Below, piece after piece: positions 48,936 to 61,000 of a stretch of 64,000 nucleotides of DNA. Made by a program: the position numbers and the translations under genes. The number at the start of each line of letters is the position of its first letter. The stretch's first letter is position 1. This DNA comes from Hygrophila difformis. Taxonomy: Eukaryota; Streptophyta; Magnoliopsida; Lamiales; Acanthaceae. The stretch is from positions 32,997,453 to 33,061,452 of the forward strand of contig JAOANR010000014.1 of assembly GCA_030278955.1 (NCBI GenBank), given 5' to 3'. The notes under the pieces are model-generated. The model made no database searches. It was not told where the DNA came from and was given only the letters and a program-made list of their open reading frames with translations.

Positions 48936-50992
48936 CAAGTCTATTTTCCATTTATATCTCAGTAGGGATAATATATGAACAATATAAGTCAGAATATTTT
49001 GCAGCTTATATTGATTCAGGATCAGGTATTTGCACGGCAAAACCAGGAGTTTTCCCTAGCGAAGCTATGGAATCATTACCCATTATTGCAGGAAGAGATT
49101 TTTCCCAAAAAATCTTAGTACTAAGTAAGGGTATTCGACAGGCCAATATCATGATCGGAGGCGCATTCGGTACACCTTGGTATAAGGTAAAAACGTCGCC
49201 TATTTACTTTCATGATACAGGAGCGGATATTTTATTAGGGAATAATTTCATACAATCCTTTACAAAATATGTTCAAGATAACAAAAGAAATTTGTTAATA
49301 TTTACCACAAGTTGTGGAAATGAGATACAGGTGTTGCGCAGAGAAAAGGCATTCAACAGGTTAATGCCTATATTATTTCGCAGCAAACGTGGTGATAATG
49401 ATGCCAAACTAACCCATCCAAAAATGCAGGATAAAAGAAAGTTTGGTAAGGCTTTGTTGTCTTTTAGACAGCAAGGATTTGATGAAGCTTCTATTGAGGA
49501 AATTATAAATCTCAAAGAAGCAATGCAGGAAATGAAGTCATTAAATATAACTTCATTAGACATTGATGGGGAAACTAAATTGTCCCTCGAAAATGTCAAA
49601 AGACTTATCCGGAGAAACTTTAACGAGGATCCTCTGGCATGGTGGGATAAAAACAAGATCGAAGCTACTCTACAGGTAAAAGAACAATATAAATATGAGT
49701 ATGTTCGATACAAACCCATCTTAATGAATATGCAGGATAAGAAAGATATGCAACAAATTATCAAGGAGCATATTGATCTTAAACTCATCGAGCCTGGAGT
49801 CTCAGCTTATAGTAGCCCTGGATTCTTGGTAAGAAACCACGATGAAATAAAGAGAGGTAAACCCAGGTTGGTAATAAACTATCAAGGTATTAACAAAATA
49901 ATACAGTTTGATGGTTATTACATTCCGAGTAGAGAACACTTAATTGATTGCATCAAAGGTGCTAAAGTATTTTCTAAATTTGATTGCAAATCTGGTTTCT
50001 ATCAGATTAAGATGGAGAATGAATCGAAGAAATTCACAGCATTCTCCACCCCACAAGGGCAATATATTTGGAATGTTATGCCAATGGGGCTTTATAATGC
50101 CACTCAGATATTCCAAAGAAAGATGGATAATCTATTTAAGGATTATCTAGAGTTTATGTTCGTCTACATAGATGACATTCTGATTGCATCTCGAAATATT
50201 AAAGAGCATATTAAACATCTTGAAATATTTTCTGATGCATGTCACAGGGAAGGTCTAGTTCTCTCTGAGAAAAAGGCCACTATCGCTGCTAACAAAATTG
50301 AATTCTTAGGAGTTCAAATTGATGAAGCAGGAATAGAGTTACATGAACACATTGTGGAGAAAATCCGCAATTTTCCTGATATATTAAAAAACAAGAAACA
50401 ACTTCAGAGTTTCTTAGGAGTTGTAAATTTTGCGGGTATGTTTATTAAAGACCTTGCAAAATATAGAAAGGATTTTAGACCACTCCTGAAAGAGACTGAA
50501 AGCTCTAGATGGAAATGGGAAGAAATCTATACCAAGAGAATTCGTGAACTAAAGCAAGTCTGCAATAGCTTGCCAAAACTCGTGATACCTCAGGATGAGG
50601 ATGAGCTGGTAGTCTACACAAACGCCAATGATTTTCGATGGGCAGGAGTGCTCATGAGAAAAACAACTACGGGTCAAGAACCTTGTAAATACACAGGAGG
50701 GTTGTTCACTGAACAACAAGCCAAACTTTGGCATATTAACGAGAATGAATTCTTTGCAGTATGGAAAACATTTAAAAAATGGCCTTTATTCTTACTTGCA
50801 AAGAAATTTGTATTAAAAGTTGATAATACTAATGTTAGGGCTTTTTTAAAAAATAAACTTGAATCAAAAATTGAAAAAGCTCGTATTATCAGATGGTAAG
50901 CTGAATGTCAATATTATACTTATGATATTGATGTTATAAAATCTCATGAAAATGTTCTTGCAGATTTCTTGACGAGAGATGGAAGCATTTGA
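48932..50992 (+). pseudogene. EPRV protease / reverse transcriptase / RNase H
   Basis: Open for 655 residues from ATG 48932 to TAA 50897; similarity continues in frame to TGA 50990. Order: aspartic protease with active site YIDSGSG (about 26-32) and flap-side motif ADILLGNNF (about 105); reverse transcriptase with KPRLVINYQGIN, FSKFDCKSGFYQI and catalytic YIDD (about 412); RNase H ending, after the stop, with the family motif NVLADFLTR. The RNase H start reads YTNAND where the family has TDAS, so a catalytic aspartate appears to be asparagine. The premature stop fits CAA to TAA. In the virus this polyprotein reverse-transcribes the pregenomic RNA in the capsid. The copy is inactive. Confidence 0.88.
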
Positions 50993-52254
50993 AGCTGATT
51001 CCATCATTACGAGATTCAGGCACCTCAGAGAAAACCTAGAGGAGCTATCAAAGCATTTTGGACAGCTCGAGATCAATGCACGAGCAGCTTCCCTGGTATT
51101 TGGTCCGCAACAATATACGAACCTCCCATATAGCAATGACAGCCCTATGGGAAACAGTATTAGAGCCAATCAGGAAAGCGTCAGCTTCCCTGGTAAACAA
51201 AGAGAAATGTGCCCAAAAAGCTAAAGTGGTCCCATATGAAGAAGCAGATTCAAGCACTGCTTCAAAAGAACCATTGTCGGATACCGACAAAAATGTTGAG
51301 CAAGAGGAAAGTCACATTTCCGAAAGTTCAAGTCAACCCACTGCCTCTGGGGTAAAAGAGCAAGAAATTAACCTTAGGCCAATGACAGGCACCTCTAGAG
51401 TTAATTCAGACGAGAAGGTCCTATCTACTGTCTGGCTGGACTACCAAGGAAAATGGGAACAATTGGTTTCCAAAAAGGGAATTAACCCTAGCAAAACAGT
51501 AATCGAGACATCCGGGAGATACAACAGGGTATGGATGCTCGAAGGATCGAAACCAGAAGAGGTTCGAAAGTGGTATGACTTTGGAGCATTAGCATCTGTT
51601 CATACTACATCACCAGGGTTTTAGGAAATCGAAAAACTTCCGGGATGGATAAGTAGTGCGGTGCACGAATCATGGCAGAACAACCCGCACCTGCAAAGAG
51701 GAGATATTCTGGAGCTTAAGTTCATTTCTGCGGCACCAGAGATAGTCGGAAAAGGTTCTTATCCAGTCTTTCAATTTATTAAATTACAGAGACCTGATAT
51801 GATTGCCTTCAACAGAGTTAAGTCTATGGATGAGAAGGTACCATTGGTATCTTCAATCAGCGAAGATGAAATCTCCACCCGACGAGCACGGGGATTCTGG
51901 GTCTGTCTCACCGAGATGGAAAATGTTAAATATCCATTTAAAATATTCTCAAACAATTTAAATGGATCGTTCCTGGTTAATTCTTTAACAGGGAAAAACA
52001 CAGAGTTTGCGGAAACCTCATTCGAAAAGAAGAGGTTACTCATCTGGGAAAACAAGTTGCCAGCAACCGAGTCTACCAGAAAAAAGGCATGCAACATGAT
52101 GCATGTTGGCCAATGGGATAACCACATATGCCCATATTGTGCAGAACAGGAGAAACCCCTATTCGGTACAAAGATCCGGGTAACCCAGAAAAAATCTGGA
52201 CCCGAACAGGACAAAGGGAAGAAACGTCCAAAAAACTTTCACAAGCCAAAGTAA
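50979..52254 (+). pseudogene. EPRV ORF4, function uncertain, broken
   Basis: The likely start is ATG 50979, overlapping the RNase H end by 14 bases; its first ~45 codons read a helical sequence (FRHLRENLEELSKHFGQL). The frame then shifts near 51115 to one that is open to TAG 51622 and on to TAA 52252. The middle contains VWLDYQGKWEQLV and later KACNMMHVGQWDNHICPYC, a possible CxxC metal site, and a lysine-rich end. A gene at this place encodes the inclusion-body/translation transactivator in several genera and the unassigned P4 in tungroviruses; the transactivator motifs are not evident, so no role is assigned. Confidence 0.6.
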
Positions 52255-53067
52255 GATTAGCTTGATGTAAAAGAAATAGAGGTGTCGGCAACACTCATAA
52301 TTAAAAGCCGACAAAGAAGGGCAGTGTAGCTGGCAGAAAGTGGCCGACAAGAGAAGGTGGAAAGTTGACAAAAAGCCACCTAACGCAATAATTCAAAAAA
52401 GGACAATAATGTAGCCGGTGGAAATTAAGGCCAAGTGACGAACGCAGTGACGTCACAAGGATTTAGAGGAAGATTGGAATCCGGGGCTGAAGTCCGCGGG
52501 CGCCTATAAATAAAGGAGTTTGAAGCAGATGGAAGGCATCGAAAATTCCTCCCAACTCTTCAAAGTATTTGTAATATTTCTCTTTCTGCATATTTCCTTT
52601 CGAGTCTGTAAAAGCATGGGGTATTTCCCCAAGAGTCTTGTATCCTCCATGAGGAACTAAGTGTCTGTCTTCTCCATTACGAGAAATTATGTTCGAATAA
52701 TATTTTTAATATTTCTTCAGTAAAATCCAGGCTTCCAAATATCCCAAATACCCCGATAATATTATTAAAAACTTTTTAATTCATATCTTGATACGTCATA
52801 AGGTAGGAAACGAAATAGGATTGTGCTGTTTGTTGCTGAAGGAGCCAAGAATCGGTGAACCATCGGTCGCGGCTGCGTGGTTGGAGGAAGTCTATAAAAT
52901 CCCGGTGCTTAGGAAACCGGCAGCAAGGCGGTCAAAGCCAAGGTATGAAGTTTAGTGCTTAATTTAATTATCGGAAGCATGATGGGCGGTTATTGGATTA
53001 AATTTAATGTAAAATCTAAAGCTTGGGGTCAAAGTGTAAAAGGGCAAAAGTTGATAAGTCAACTGAT
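52255..53067 (+). other. EPRV intergenic region and leader start
   Basis: About 800 bp without a gene. It carries GCCGACAA repeats (52285-52350), the promoter elements at 52448-52512, and then leader sequence up to the right inverted repeat. The remainder of the leader with the primer site is at the other end of the integrated copy (3548-3650). Confidence 0.7.
52448..52512 (+). promoter_or_regulatory. EPRV pregenomic promoter: as-1-like site and TATA box
   Basis: TGACGTCA at 52448-52455 is a perfect palindromic TGACG/bZIP site like the as-1 element of caulimovirid promoters. TATAAATA follows at 52505-52512, 57 bp downstream. The position, after the last ORF and before the leader, is that of the pregenomic RNA promoter. 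Transcription would start near 52540. The elements look intact although the genes are not. Confidence 0.75.
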
Positions 53068-53241
53068 GGGGTCAAAATATAATAAAGAAGAGTAGGTGGG
53101 TTCAATTATTATTTTAAAAAGTCTGTATGGCCTAAAATTGAACAAAAGTGGTTTGTTATGGCCTAAAATCATAATTCAAACTTGTTGTGGCTCAAAAGTA
53201 GAAATGACTATTTGTTATGGCCTAAATTAACTATTAACTCT
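53068..53241 (-). repeat. Right inverted repeat flanking the EPRV
   Basis: Reverse-complement partner of 3371-3547: about four degenerate units reading TTGTTATGGCCTAAA on the plus strand. A further TTGTTATGGC unit follows at 53241. Similarity between the arms is clear but imperfect, so they have diverged for long or joined as related but distinct copies. Confidence 0.7.
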
Positions 53242-53950
53242 TGTTATGGCTTCTTTTAGAGTTTCTACACATCCCAACAACCATTTTTCGATCTTTAATT
53301 TAATCACATAGGATATATAATTGAGGAGCATCCTAGGATGTGGATAGATCTCATTAACCACCCCTATCATTACCCACTGAAACTTTGACAATCTTGCACA
53401 CAACCTTAATTTTCTTTAAGGAATATACTAGTATTTATTATAAAGTGGATAATGCACATTGCATGGAATGTGGTAATGAATATTACATACACATAACACA
53501 TACATCAATTTTTCTAAGATTATGGAAAGTTGTGCACCGAAAGCACACTGCCAAAGTTGAGATATTTAATATGTAATACCAAATCGTTCCCTGAATGATG
53601 TGTGATGGAAGCAAGCTCCATGCCATTTTTTTAGATTTTCTACTTGGTTACTCGTTTTAGTTTTTGGGGCTTTTATCTTCTAAGGTTGACATATATAATC
53701 TAATTAAAAAATAGTAAAATATCCTGAGAAAGCTTAATAATAATAATCATAGTAAAGCAGATGTATTAATCCTATAAAGCAACGCTAAAGACAAAAGGGA
53801 TATGAATAAAAGAAAGAGTGGGCGAGGTATAGATATGAACCACATTAAACTTCCATTTTAGACATGAGATTAGATATGGGGCAGATGTGGTAAGGAAAGA
53901 GTGGTAGCACATGATTCCACTTAAATTGATAAAATTATTATTTTAAACTG

Positions 53951-53991
<41 letters not shown>

Positions 53992-55043
53992 TTTGGCTTG
54001 GTGCAAACATTCAATCTTTGTAGTGACACACTACTATCATCAATTCTAACTAGCCTCTCTCAATTTTTTAATTTGTGTTCTGACTATCATCCTCAATTCT
54101 GACCTAGATTCTGTTAATTCTTGTGACACAACTAAAAACCTTTCTAGATCTGCCACTAGTTTTAAACTATTGTTATGATCAAATCTTCAAGTAGGGTAAT
54201 TTTCATGTATTCTCAATCACTTCCCTTACAGACAGGTAGTTGTGATATAAATATCATGCGCTTAAGAGGTGAAACTCTAGGATAACTCACGCAATGATCT
54301 ACCAACGATCACCATATACATACTTTAGGTGGAAATCAACATCTGCAACATCTCCCCAGACCAAGACCAATTGTATATCACTCATCTCCTGGTGGCACTC
54401 AAAGTAATACTTATATGTCTCCAAACCCAATTAAGCTGTTACCAATCTCAATCCTAACACATGTGACTCTTACTCACGCATCCAAGTGACCTCTATGAAA
54501 GCAGTTAAATAAAGCAGTATAGAAAGTTGTATACAAAGCGAGTGAAATCCTATCACCTAGAAGTTTTACGAAAATCTCAGTCCTGTTTATGGAAGTGCTC
54601 CTAATCTTTGGATCGTTTGTAATGTGGAATTTTTAAGAAATTGTGGGGACATGAACATGAACAGATAAGACTGCTATTCAGTCTCCCCGCCCCATTTTGC
54701 CAATCGGATTCTTACATTACTTTGGTGGAAGAGGGTAGTATCGAAGGAATACTCATTTTTCCAATGCACAAAAATTCAAAAGAGTGATTTGGTTTTAAAA
54801 ATTTTTGCCCTCTATAGATAAGTACTAGATTCCAACTGAAGAAACATATACCTTTCGACCTATAAGAGATTTACTGATATATAACTCTCCCAAAATTACC
54901 TAAAGTGGGAATTAAATTACTATAACCGGCCTGTTGATTTATCCTAACTCATATCTAACATTTTAGCTGAATAAAAGAATTTTTTCGTGAAAATTTATTT
55001 TGGTCTATCCATATTTTAATTAGGTCCTCAATTGTCCATTGAA

Positions 55044-55295
55044 GGATGCCAAAATAATTTAGTACACTAATTGTAGTTAATAGCATGCATAATTACTTAA
55101 TTAATAAAAGCCTATATGAGATTTTTTTTTAATAAACATTAATACTCATGTATCGGCAAACCTGTGTGGATGCCAAAATAATTTAGTACACTAATTGTAG
55201 TTAATAGCATGCATAATTACTTAATTAATAAAAGCCTATATGAGATTTTTTTTTTTAATAAACATTAATACTCATGTATCGGCAAACCTGTGTGG
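55044..55295. repeat. Two-copy tandem duplication, 124-bp period
   Basis: GGATGCCAAAATAATTTAG at 55044 recurs at 55168, and both copies run through to GGCAAACCTGTGTGG. They are nearly identical, apart from the length of a T run, so the duplication is recent relative to the LTR around it. Confidence 0.85.
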
Positions 55296-55408
55296 AAGCC
55301 CAAGCCACACAAATTACAAATGGGGATAAATGGCATAAAATATTAATGTAGTCCTACAAAAGTTGGACAATTGGGACAGACCAAGGCCACACATGGGTTA
55401 AGCAATAA

Positions 55409-56088
55409 GACTATCTTTAACAATAACCACCACAACCACCCAACCATCCAATCATTTCATTATTTTATTAATTTCTTTCTCCTCAAACTCATCAATATTC
55501 ATCACAACCCAACCATCCAAATTTTACATACTTTATCAATGATCACCCAACCATCCAACCACAATATGATATATAATTATTTTAATTTATACAAATTTAA
55601 ATTATATTGAAATATAAAAAAATTAAGATGTCAAAAATATAAAATATCTATCTTATTTATAAAGAATAAAAAATCTAAAATATTAATATATTTTTTATTT
55701 TTTTTAGTTTATATAAATTTTAAAATAGATTAAATATATCAAAATTGATATATTATGTATTTAAAAATATATAGCAAGAGTCGTCTCTATTTGTAGAGAA
55801 TGAAAAATTTAAAAATATGGTATAATTTTTGTTTATTTTTATTTTAAATTATAAAAAATATAATAATTTTAATGGAATTGGTTTAAAATTTTAGTTGACC
55901 AATGGGAAGGAGACAAATGTCCCCATCCCGTTGGCCAAAGGAGATGAAAAGGGATGAGACCAAGTGGTCTCATATTTTTTTTGGTCCACTTTGAAGGAGG
56001 GACCATTAAATATTTTTTATTTGTTTTAAATTCCAATAATGATGTGTATGGTTGGGTCTCTCCCAAAAGCTCATTGTTAAAGTTAGTC
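55409..56088. mobile_element. PIF/Harbinger (Tourist-like) MITE, 680 bp
   Basis: Terminal inverted repeats GACTATCTTTAACAATAA and GACTAACTTTAACAATGA (right end read on the minus strand). TAA flanks both ends (55406-55408 and 56089-56091), the three-base target duplication of this superfamily. The interior is very AT-rich, begins with ACCCAACCATCC repeats, and has no transposase. It is inserted in the diverged LTR. Confidence 0.85.
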
Positions 56089-56662
56089 TAAGGAAAAGAG
56101 ATTAAATTTAAAATAGGCCAGGCATACCTTAAGCTTTTACACAATTCAATTTTGAATATCCATATTTGGGCCCATTTTTTAGGCCAAATGGATGGGTCAA
56201 CACAAGTACGGACCATTTTAGTATAAAAGTAGGCCACGAGGGATTCCATTTTTAACCATCAAATTTTGAATATCCATTTAAATTTAACATAGCCCATCAA
56301 AAGACATACATTTCAATTTTGGGTCATTAGGCCACTCATGCAGCCTATATACTTGTTTGGCCCGTCCATTTTGCCTAAAAAATTAGACCGTTATTCCTTG
56401 TGGAAGCTCAGAAGCGGATATTCAAAATTTAATGGCCTAAAAGCCAGAGGAGTGCCTTATGATGGTGTAGTTTAACTTTAATCTCTACATAAAATTCAAA
56501 AATAAAAAAGGAAAATCAAAGCCTAGGGTGACAAGCTTGTGGTACCAGGTGCCTGTTACATTTTAGGTGACTCCAAGACTCATTTGTCACACTTGAGAGT
56601 AATTTTAAAATAATCAAGAAAAAAACACTGGTGCGAGACACCATGGAGCGACAGACTTGTCT

Positions 56663-56803
56663 CACCACACCACACTCATGCATTAAAAAACCAGGATTTG
56701 TCATTTCCCACACCACACTCATTTGTCATTTCCCACACCACACTCATGCATTAAAAAACCAGGATTTGTCATTTCCCACACCACACTCATGCATTAAAAA
56801 AAA
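56663..56803. repeat. Minisatellite, ~43-bp unit
   Basis: CCACACCACACTCATGCATTAAAAAACCAGGATTTGTCATTTC is the approximate unit in shortened form: CACACTCATGCATTAAAAAA then CCAGGATTTGTCATTTCC. Two full copies, one shortened copy and a partial copy follow one another. It occupies the place of the palindrome cluster in the younger LTRs. Confidence 0.75.
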
Positions 56804-57223
56804 ATTCCGACATTTCTAACATACTGGTGCGAAAAGATTGCCGCAAGATTGCATGAGGTTCTCACACCACACACACGCAAAACAACAAAATTTTCACAAT
56901 CACAAAAAAGGACGGTGGGGTACGCAATTGATTATGGAGAATTAAATGGGAGCAACAGACACATGCACAAAGTTACACACGCAGCTCAGATTACACTCTC
57001 TAAACGAAGAACATCAAAAACACAAAAATCGAGAAAACATAAACAATACCCCAAAACATACTAATCAGCAATCTAAGCACTACTTTATCCTAATTTAAGG
57101 TAACAAAACCAAACAGAACGATAATTGTTCTTAATCTAACCAAAAGAGTCAAAGGAAACAATAGAAAAAACAGCAATGAAGAAAGCAATTTAAAAGTCAC
57201 CAGAGATGATCCAAAATGAAATG

Positions 57224-57949
57224 TGATTGTACTTCTAAGAAATACTGTTTGCTACCGGTGAGCCAAGGACATTTTTCTCCTCAAGGGAGGCTATCGGAAA
57301 AGGATCAAACCGATTATGGGTCCGGAAAATTGATAATGCGCCCAAACTTGACTAAATTTCAATATATTCAAATGACAGAGCTGGATACAATGGGAAATCT
57401 ACCAGTTGTTGAGAAACAACGGCTGATTATCCAGGAAGAAGCTGACAAACTACCGGTTGTTAAGAAACGATGACGAATTTGGAAGGAGTAACCGCTACAA
57501 CTAAGCTAGGATCTAGGAAAGCTTGTAAAGGAAAGCTGTAAAGAAAGCAGTAAAAGATACAATGAAGAAAATTGACATAAAGGAGAATTTTGGAGTGGAT
57601 TGGTCTCTCTTGATTATGTGTTCGACATCCCTATTTATAGCCAGAGCTCAATAACCGCTTCTCGGCTGCCTTTGAGCCAATTTGGGATGTCCCCCCTTTC
57701 GGCTGTCCCTGGCCGATCGTTTCGGCCCCAAAGCTCGGGCCTCTCTTGAGGTTTCTTCTTTTCCCGTCCACCTATTACTTTTCTTTCTGGCCCAAATGTT
57801 TGGCCCAATCCTTCTCTCCCGGCCCAATATCTTGGTGGTCACAATAGATGCCCTCCTTGCTTGGGCAATTCTGGCCGGTAATGGCCCAAGTAATTTGCCC
57901 GGTATCTTGATCAACAGTTAGCGCTTTTCCCAAAAAAATCTGGTCATCA
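57224..57949 (-). repeat. Probable 3' LTR of the Tat element
   Basis: The plus strand reads TGATTGTAC at the left and GGTCATCA at the right, giving TGAT...ATCA ends. On the minus strand TGTAGGGGTAA (57950-57960) abuts the right end and could be the polypurine tract. A minus-strand TATA, CTATAAATAG, lies at 57631-57640. Similarity of the neighbouring older LTR stops at the left edge. The second LTR is outside the window, so the boundaries are provisional. Confidence 0.5.
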
Positions 57950-58090
57950 TTACCCCTACATCCATCATTATCACGTCGTTTCTCCTCATTACCCATTCTT
58001 CCAAGTAACCGTCTTCCTCTCAGTAACTTCTTCTTTCATTACCTCCTTCTTCCTTCTGCTTCTTCTTTCTCCTCAACTATCTTCTTCTCC
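57950..58090 (+). other. Pyrimidine-rich leader before the antisense ORF
   Basis: CTTCTTC-rich sequence between the LTR and ATG 58091. On the plus strand it looks like the 5' untranslated region of the antisense ORF; on the minus strand it is purine-rich and near the 3' LTR. Confidence 0.4.
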
Positions 58091-61000
58091 ATGGACCCGC
58101 ATTTCATTTCTGTTCTTTCGTCTCAAATCGCAAAGATTGAGAATTCATCTGCCTCTCGTTCTGCAGTTCGTCGTCTTCTTGAAGGTTTTTACTCCCTGGG
58201 TCCGTTAGGTATTCCTGAGGAGATTGATGAATGCACTGCTCGTATTTTAGAAAATCGGTCAATTCCCCTTTATGCTCTTTGGTTCTCTTCCAAACTCTTC
58301 GCACCATCACTCACTTCCTGGCCATCGGAATCCGCCGATTATGTAGCCTGGTATCGTCATCTTGAACCTCATTGCTGTAATTCTTGGTCCACTGCAAACC
58401 TTCTTCGTATTATCCTTTTGAGCGTTGAGCCTTTCCCCACTGATCTTCGTCCTATTCAGGCTCTTTTGTGTTTCTGGAATCCCGCTGTAAACTGCTTTTG
58501 TTTTCCTTGGGGCATGATGACTCCCACAGTTCAGGATGTCAAGCTCCTCTTGAATCTTTCTATTCGTGGGGACAATCTTGGTGTTGTATCTTATAATTAG
58601 CCAAAAGAAAAGACCACTGGTTTTCCTTCTAAAAATACTTTACACAGTTGGATCATCACTCATCAAAGTGATCCTGCCTCGCCTAACCCTCACACTCAGG
58701 AATCCCTTGCTTTCATGATGTACTTTTTAACACAATTCTTCTGGTGTACTTCCTCTAAAGGGGTCCTTCTTGAAACCTATCCTTTAGCTTAGGAAATTCT
58801 TAAAAAGACCTCTCTTCCATTGGCCGATTTCTTTCTTGCTCACTTGTACGCAGGCATGTCGGCCTATATTTCTGCTTGGGAGGATGGTTTCCCGGACAAG
58901 GCTCGTGGCCCCCTCTGGTTTCTTCACTTGTGGTTAGTCTGGCATTTTCGAGATATATCAGGTTTTCCCCCTTACGATATTCGCCAAGATCATTTTGTTG
59001 GTCCCAGTCTGTTGAAGCCGTCGCTCCTTTCCATGTCGATTCCTCACTGGATCGGCTACTTTCTAGGCCGAACTGCTGATCAAACCTTCTCTCATTATCA
59101 TTATCGGAAAGCTGACCTTACTTGGATTAAAGATATTGCAACTGCCCCTTTTGGAACTTTACTACCTCGTCCTTCGGCTTAGCTTTGGAATAGATGCATC
59201 CTCGCTCGTCCTATCTTCAATGGTTCCACAGCTGTTCTTAATGTTACCATCCCTGCCGAAATATACAATCCCCATTTAGTCAGCCGCCAGTTTGGCTTTG
59301 CCCAGGATTTAGTAGTGGCTTATTGCATTGATAAACAGCTTTCTCCTTCCACTAGCCGAAACCAATGTGCCTCTTGGCACCGATGTTTCATAGATTTTGA
59401 TGTTCCGAAGTTTAATGTTTGTGCGGGGCATTCTACTGATCGTTTTCGGCATTGGTGGGACGGTGTTGCTCGTACTTATTTCAGCGCCGATCTCAACCCT
59501 CATTTACGGCGTGGTGGATTTTCTCCTATCCTTCCGTTCCCTTCTTTTCCACTTTCTTCGCCTGATTCTTCTTCCAGACGACATCTCAACGAATCTTCTC
59601 CTTCTCGCCAAGGTGTGTTATTTCATAGATATACCTTTTTGACATCGTATATTACTCCATTATCTTTTTTAACCTATTTGATCGTAGCTTTGAATGTAGG
59701 CATTTCACCTCCTAGAATTCCGGAGTCTAGCCGTAAGAGAATTATTCATCCTTCGGCTAACCTTACCAGTTCCCTACCGTCTACCAAGACTCGAAAGCGG
59801 TCTTCCCATTCACCTCTTGGCAGGATCACCGCTTCTCATGAGATGGTGTACCATTTTTTTTCTATTATTTTTTATTTCGTGTTGTATTATAACTTCCTTT
59901 CCTTTTTCTCTTCAGGCTCCCTCGGATTCTCAAGTACCGGTTATCCTTCAAACCTCGACTACATCAGCTGAAGCTGTTATAGCTGAATCGTATGAGGGGA
60001 GAAGTCAAAATTCGGACGCCCTGGCTGACTCTTCTCTAGTTGATTTGCAACATATGCCAGAGGGTCCTTCTACTGGTCAGGTTCCAGAGATTCCTCCTAT
60101 TACTCCTATGCCCTTGCCGATAACTCCTTCATGTTTTCCCGACAAATCCATGGACTTGGTTCGGCCCTCTCCTGCTACTACTCCACTAGATATACCTGAC
60201 ATCCCTGGTGCCACTTCTACTGCCCAGATTCCTCCATCACCACTCCCTGACCGGCAAATCTTAGACGATTTCTTTTCTCCAATCCTTCCACCTCTATCAC
60301 CATCAGATCGTTCGGCTGACCTATGAGATTGTTTGGGCAAATTGTGTAACAAAATTGCCAGTCGGCCAGAAGTGGAATTTGTGTACCCAAAACCAATTCT
60401 TCTTCTTTTGTCTCATCTTGATCGTCATTTTCGTGAGGAAATCGTCTCCCTTAATTTGGACGCTCCCCTCCAGACGATCACCAAATTTGTTCTTTCTTTA
60501 GATCAAGAATTTCCGGTGCATCTTGCTATACGGGACAAACTTTCAGCTGAAAGAGACCTATAGCTTCTTCTCAGATCGAATTTGATGGGTGTTTGGCTGA
60601 GTACCACTCTCGTATGGATGCTCTTTCTGAGATGAATTCTTGTGAGCTGAAGCATGTCGAGGAACTTTCTTCCACTCAATTGGAGATAGCTAGACTTCAG
60701 CAGAAAGAGAAAGAATTGTAGTTGGCTCTTGATGAAATGAAGAAAGAATCAGCCGACTTACAGCGTTCGATTAAGCAGCTTCGTAAGTCGGCCGAAGCTC
60801 CCAAAGCCAAGCTCTTGGAATCTCAGCGTAATGATGCCTACCTGGCCATGGGATCTAGTTTCAATGACCATAGCCTTGGTGCTTTTCAGGAAAAATGGAC
60901 CGAAACTCAGTTCTTGGTTGGACACTTAAATTCGGCTATTGAAAGCCTTGGGGCTCGGCATACCGCTGGCATTCCTTCTGAGCCGGAAGTTTTTCCCCTG

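Larger units (their letters stand above)
53378..57223 (-). mobile_element. Diverged LTR of the same family as the 42-kb element, interrupted
   Basis: It begins TGAAACTTTGACAATC and follows the 4.5-kb LTR in order: the GAAAGC-CACNGTGNCAAA block (53540), the GAAAGCAGTTAAATAAAGCAG block (54500), CATGCATAATT (55090), and AAAAGTCACCA with AAAATGAAA (57192-57219). It is clearly homologous but much more diverged. It lacks the terminal duplication seen in the younger LTRs and the perfect TCGCGGA palindromes. It contains a 43-base poly-A (53949-53991), a 124-bp tandem duplication, a MITE and a minisatellite. It is broken at about 57223 by the Tat element, so its other end is probably beyond the window. 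Confidence 0.65.

Noticed and set aside
55371..55610. 79-residue ORF rich in H and N
   Set aside because: It is a chance frame in the AT-rich, CAACCATCC-repeat end of the Harbinger MITE.
57648..57996. Arginine/glycine-rich ORFs on the minus strand near 57.8 kb
   Set aside because: They lie in the probable Tat LTR and have no recognisable motif.
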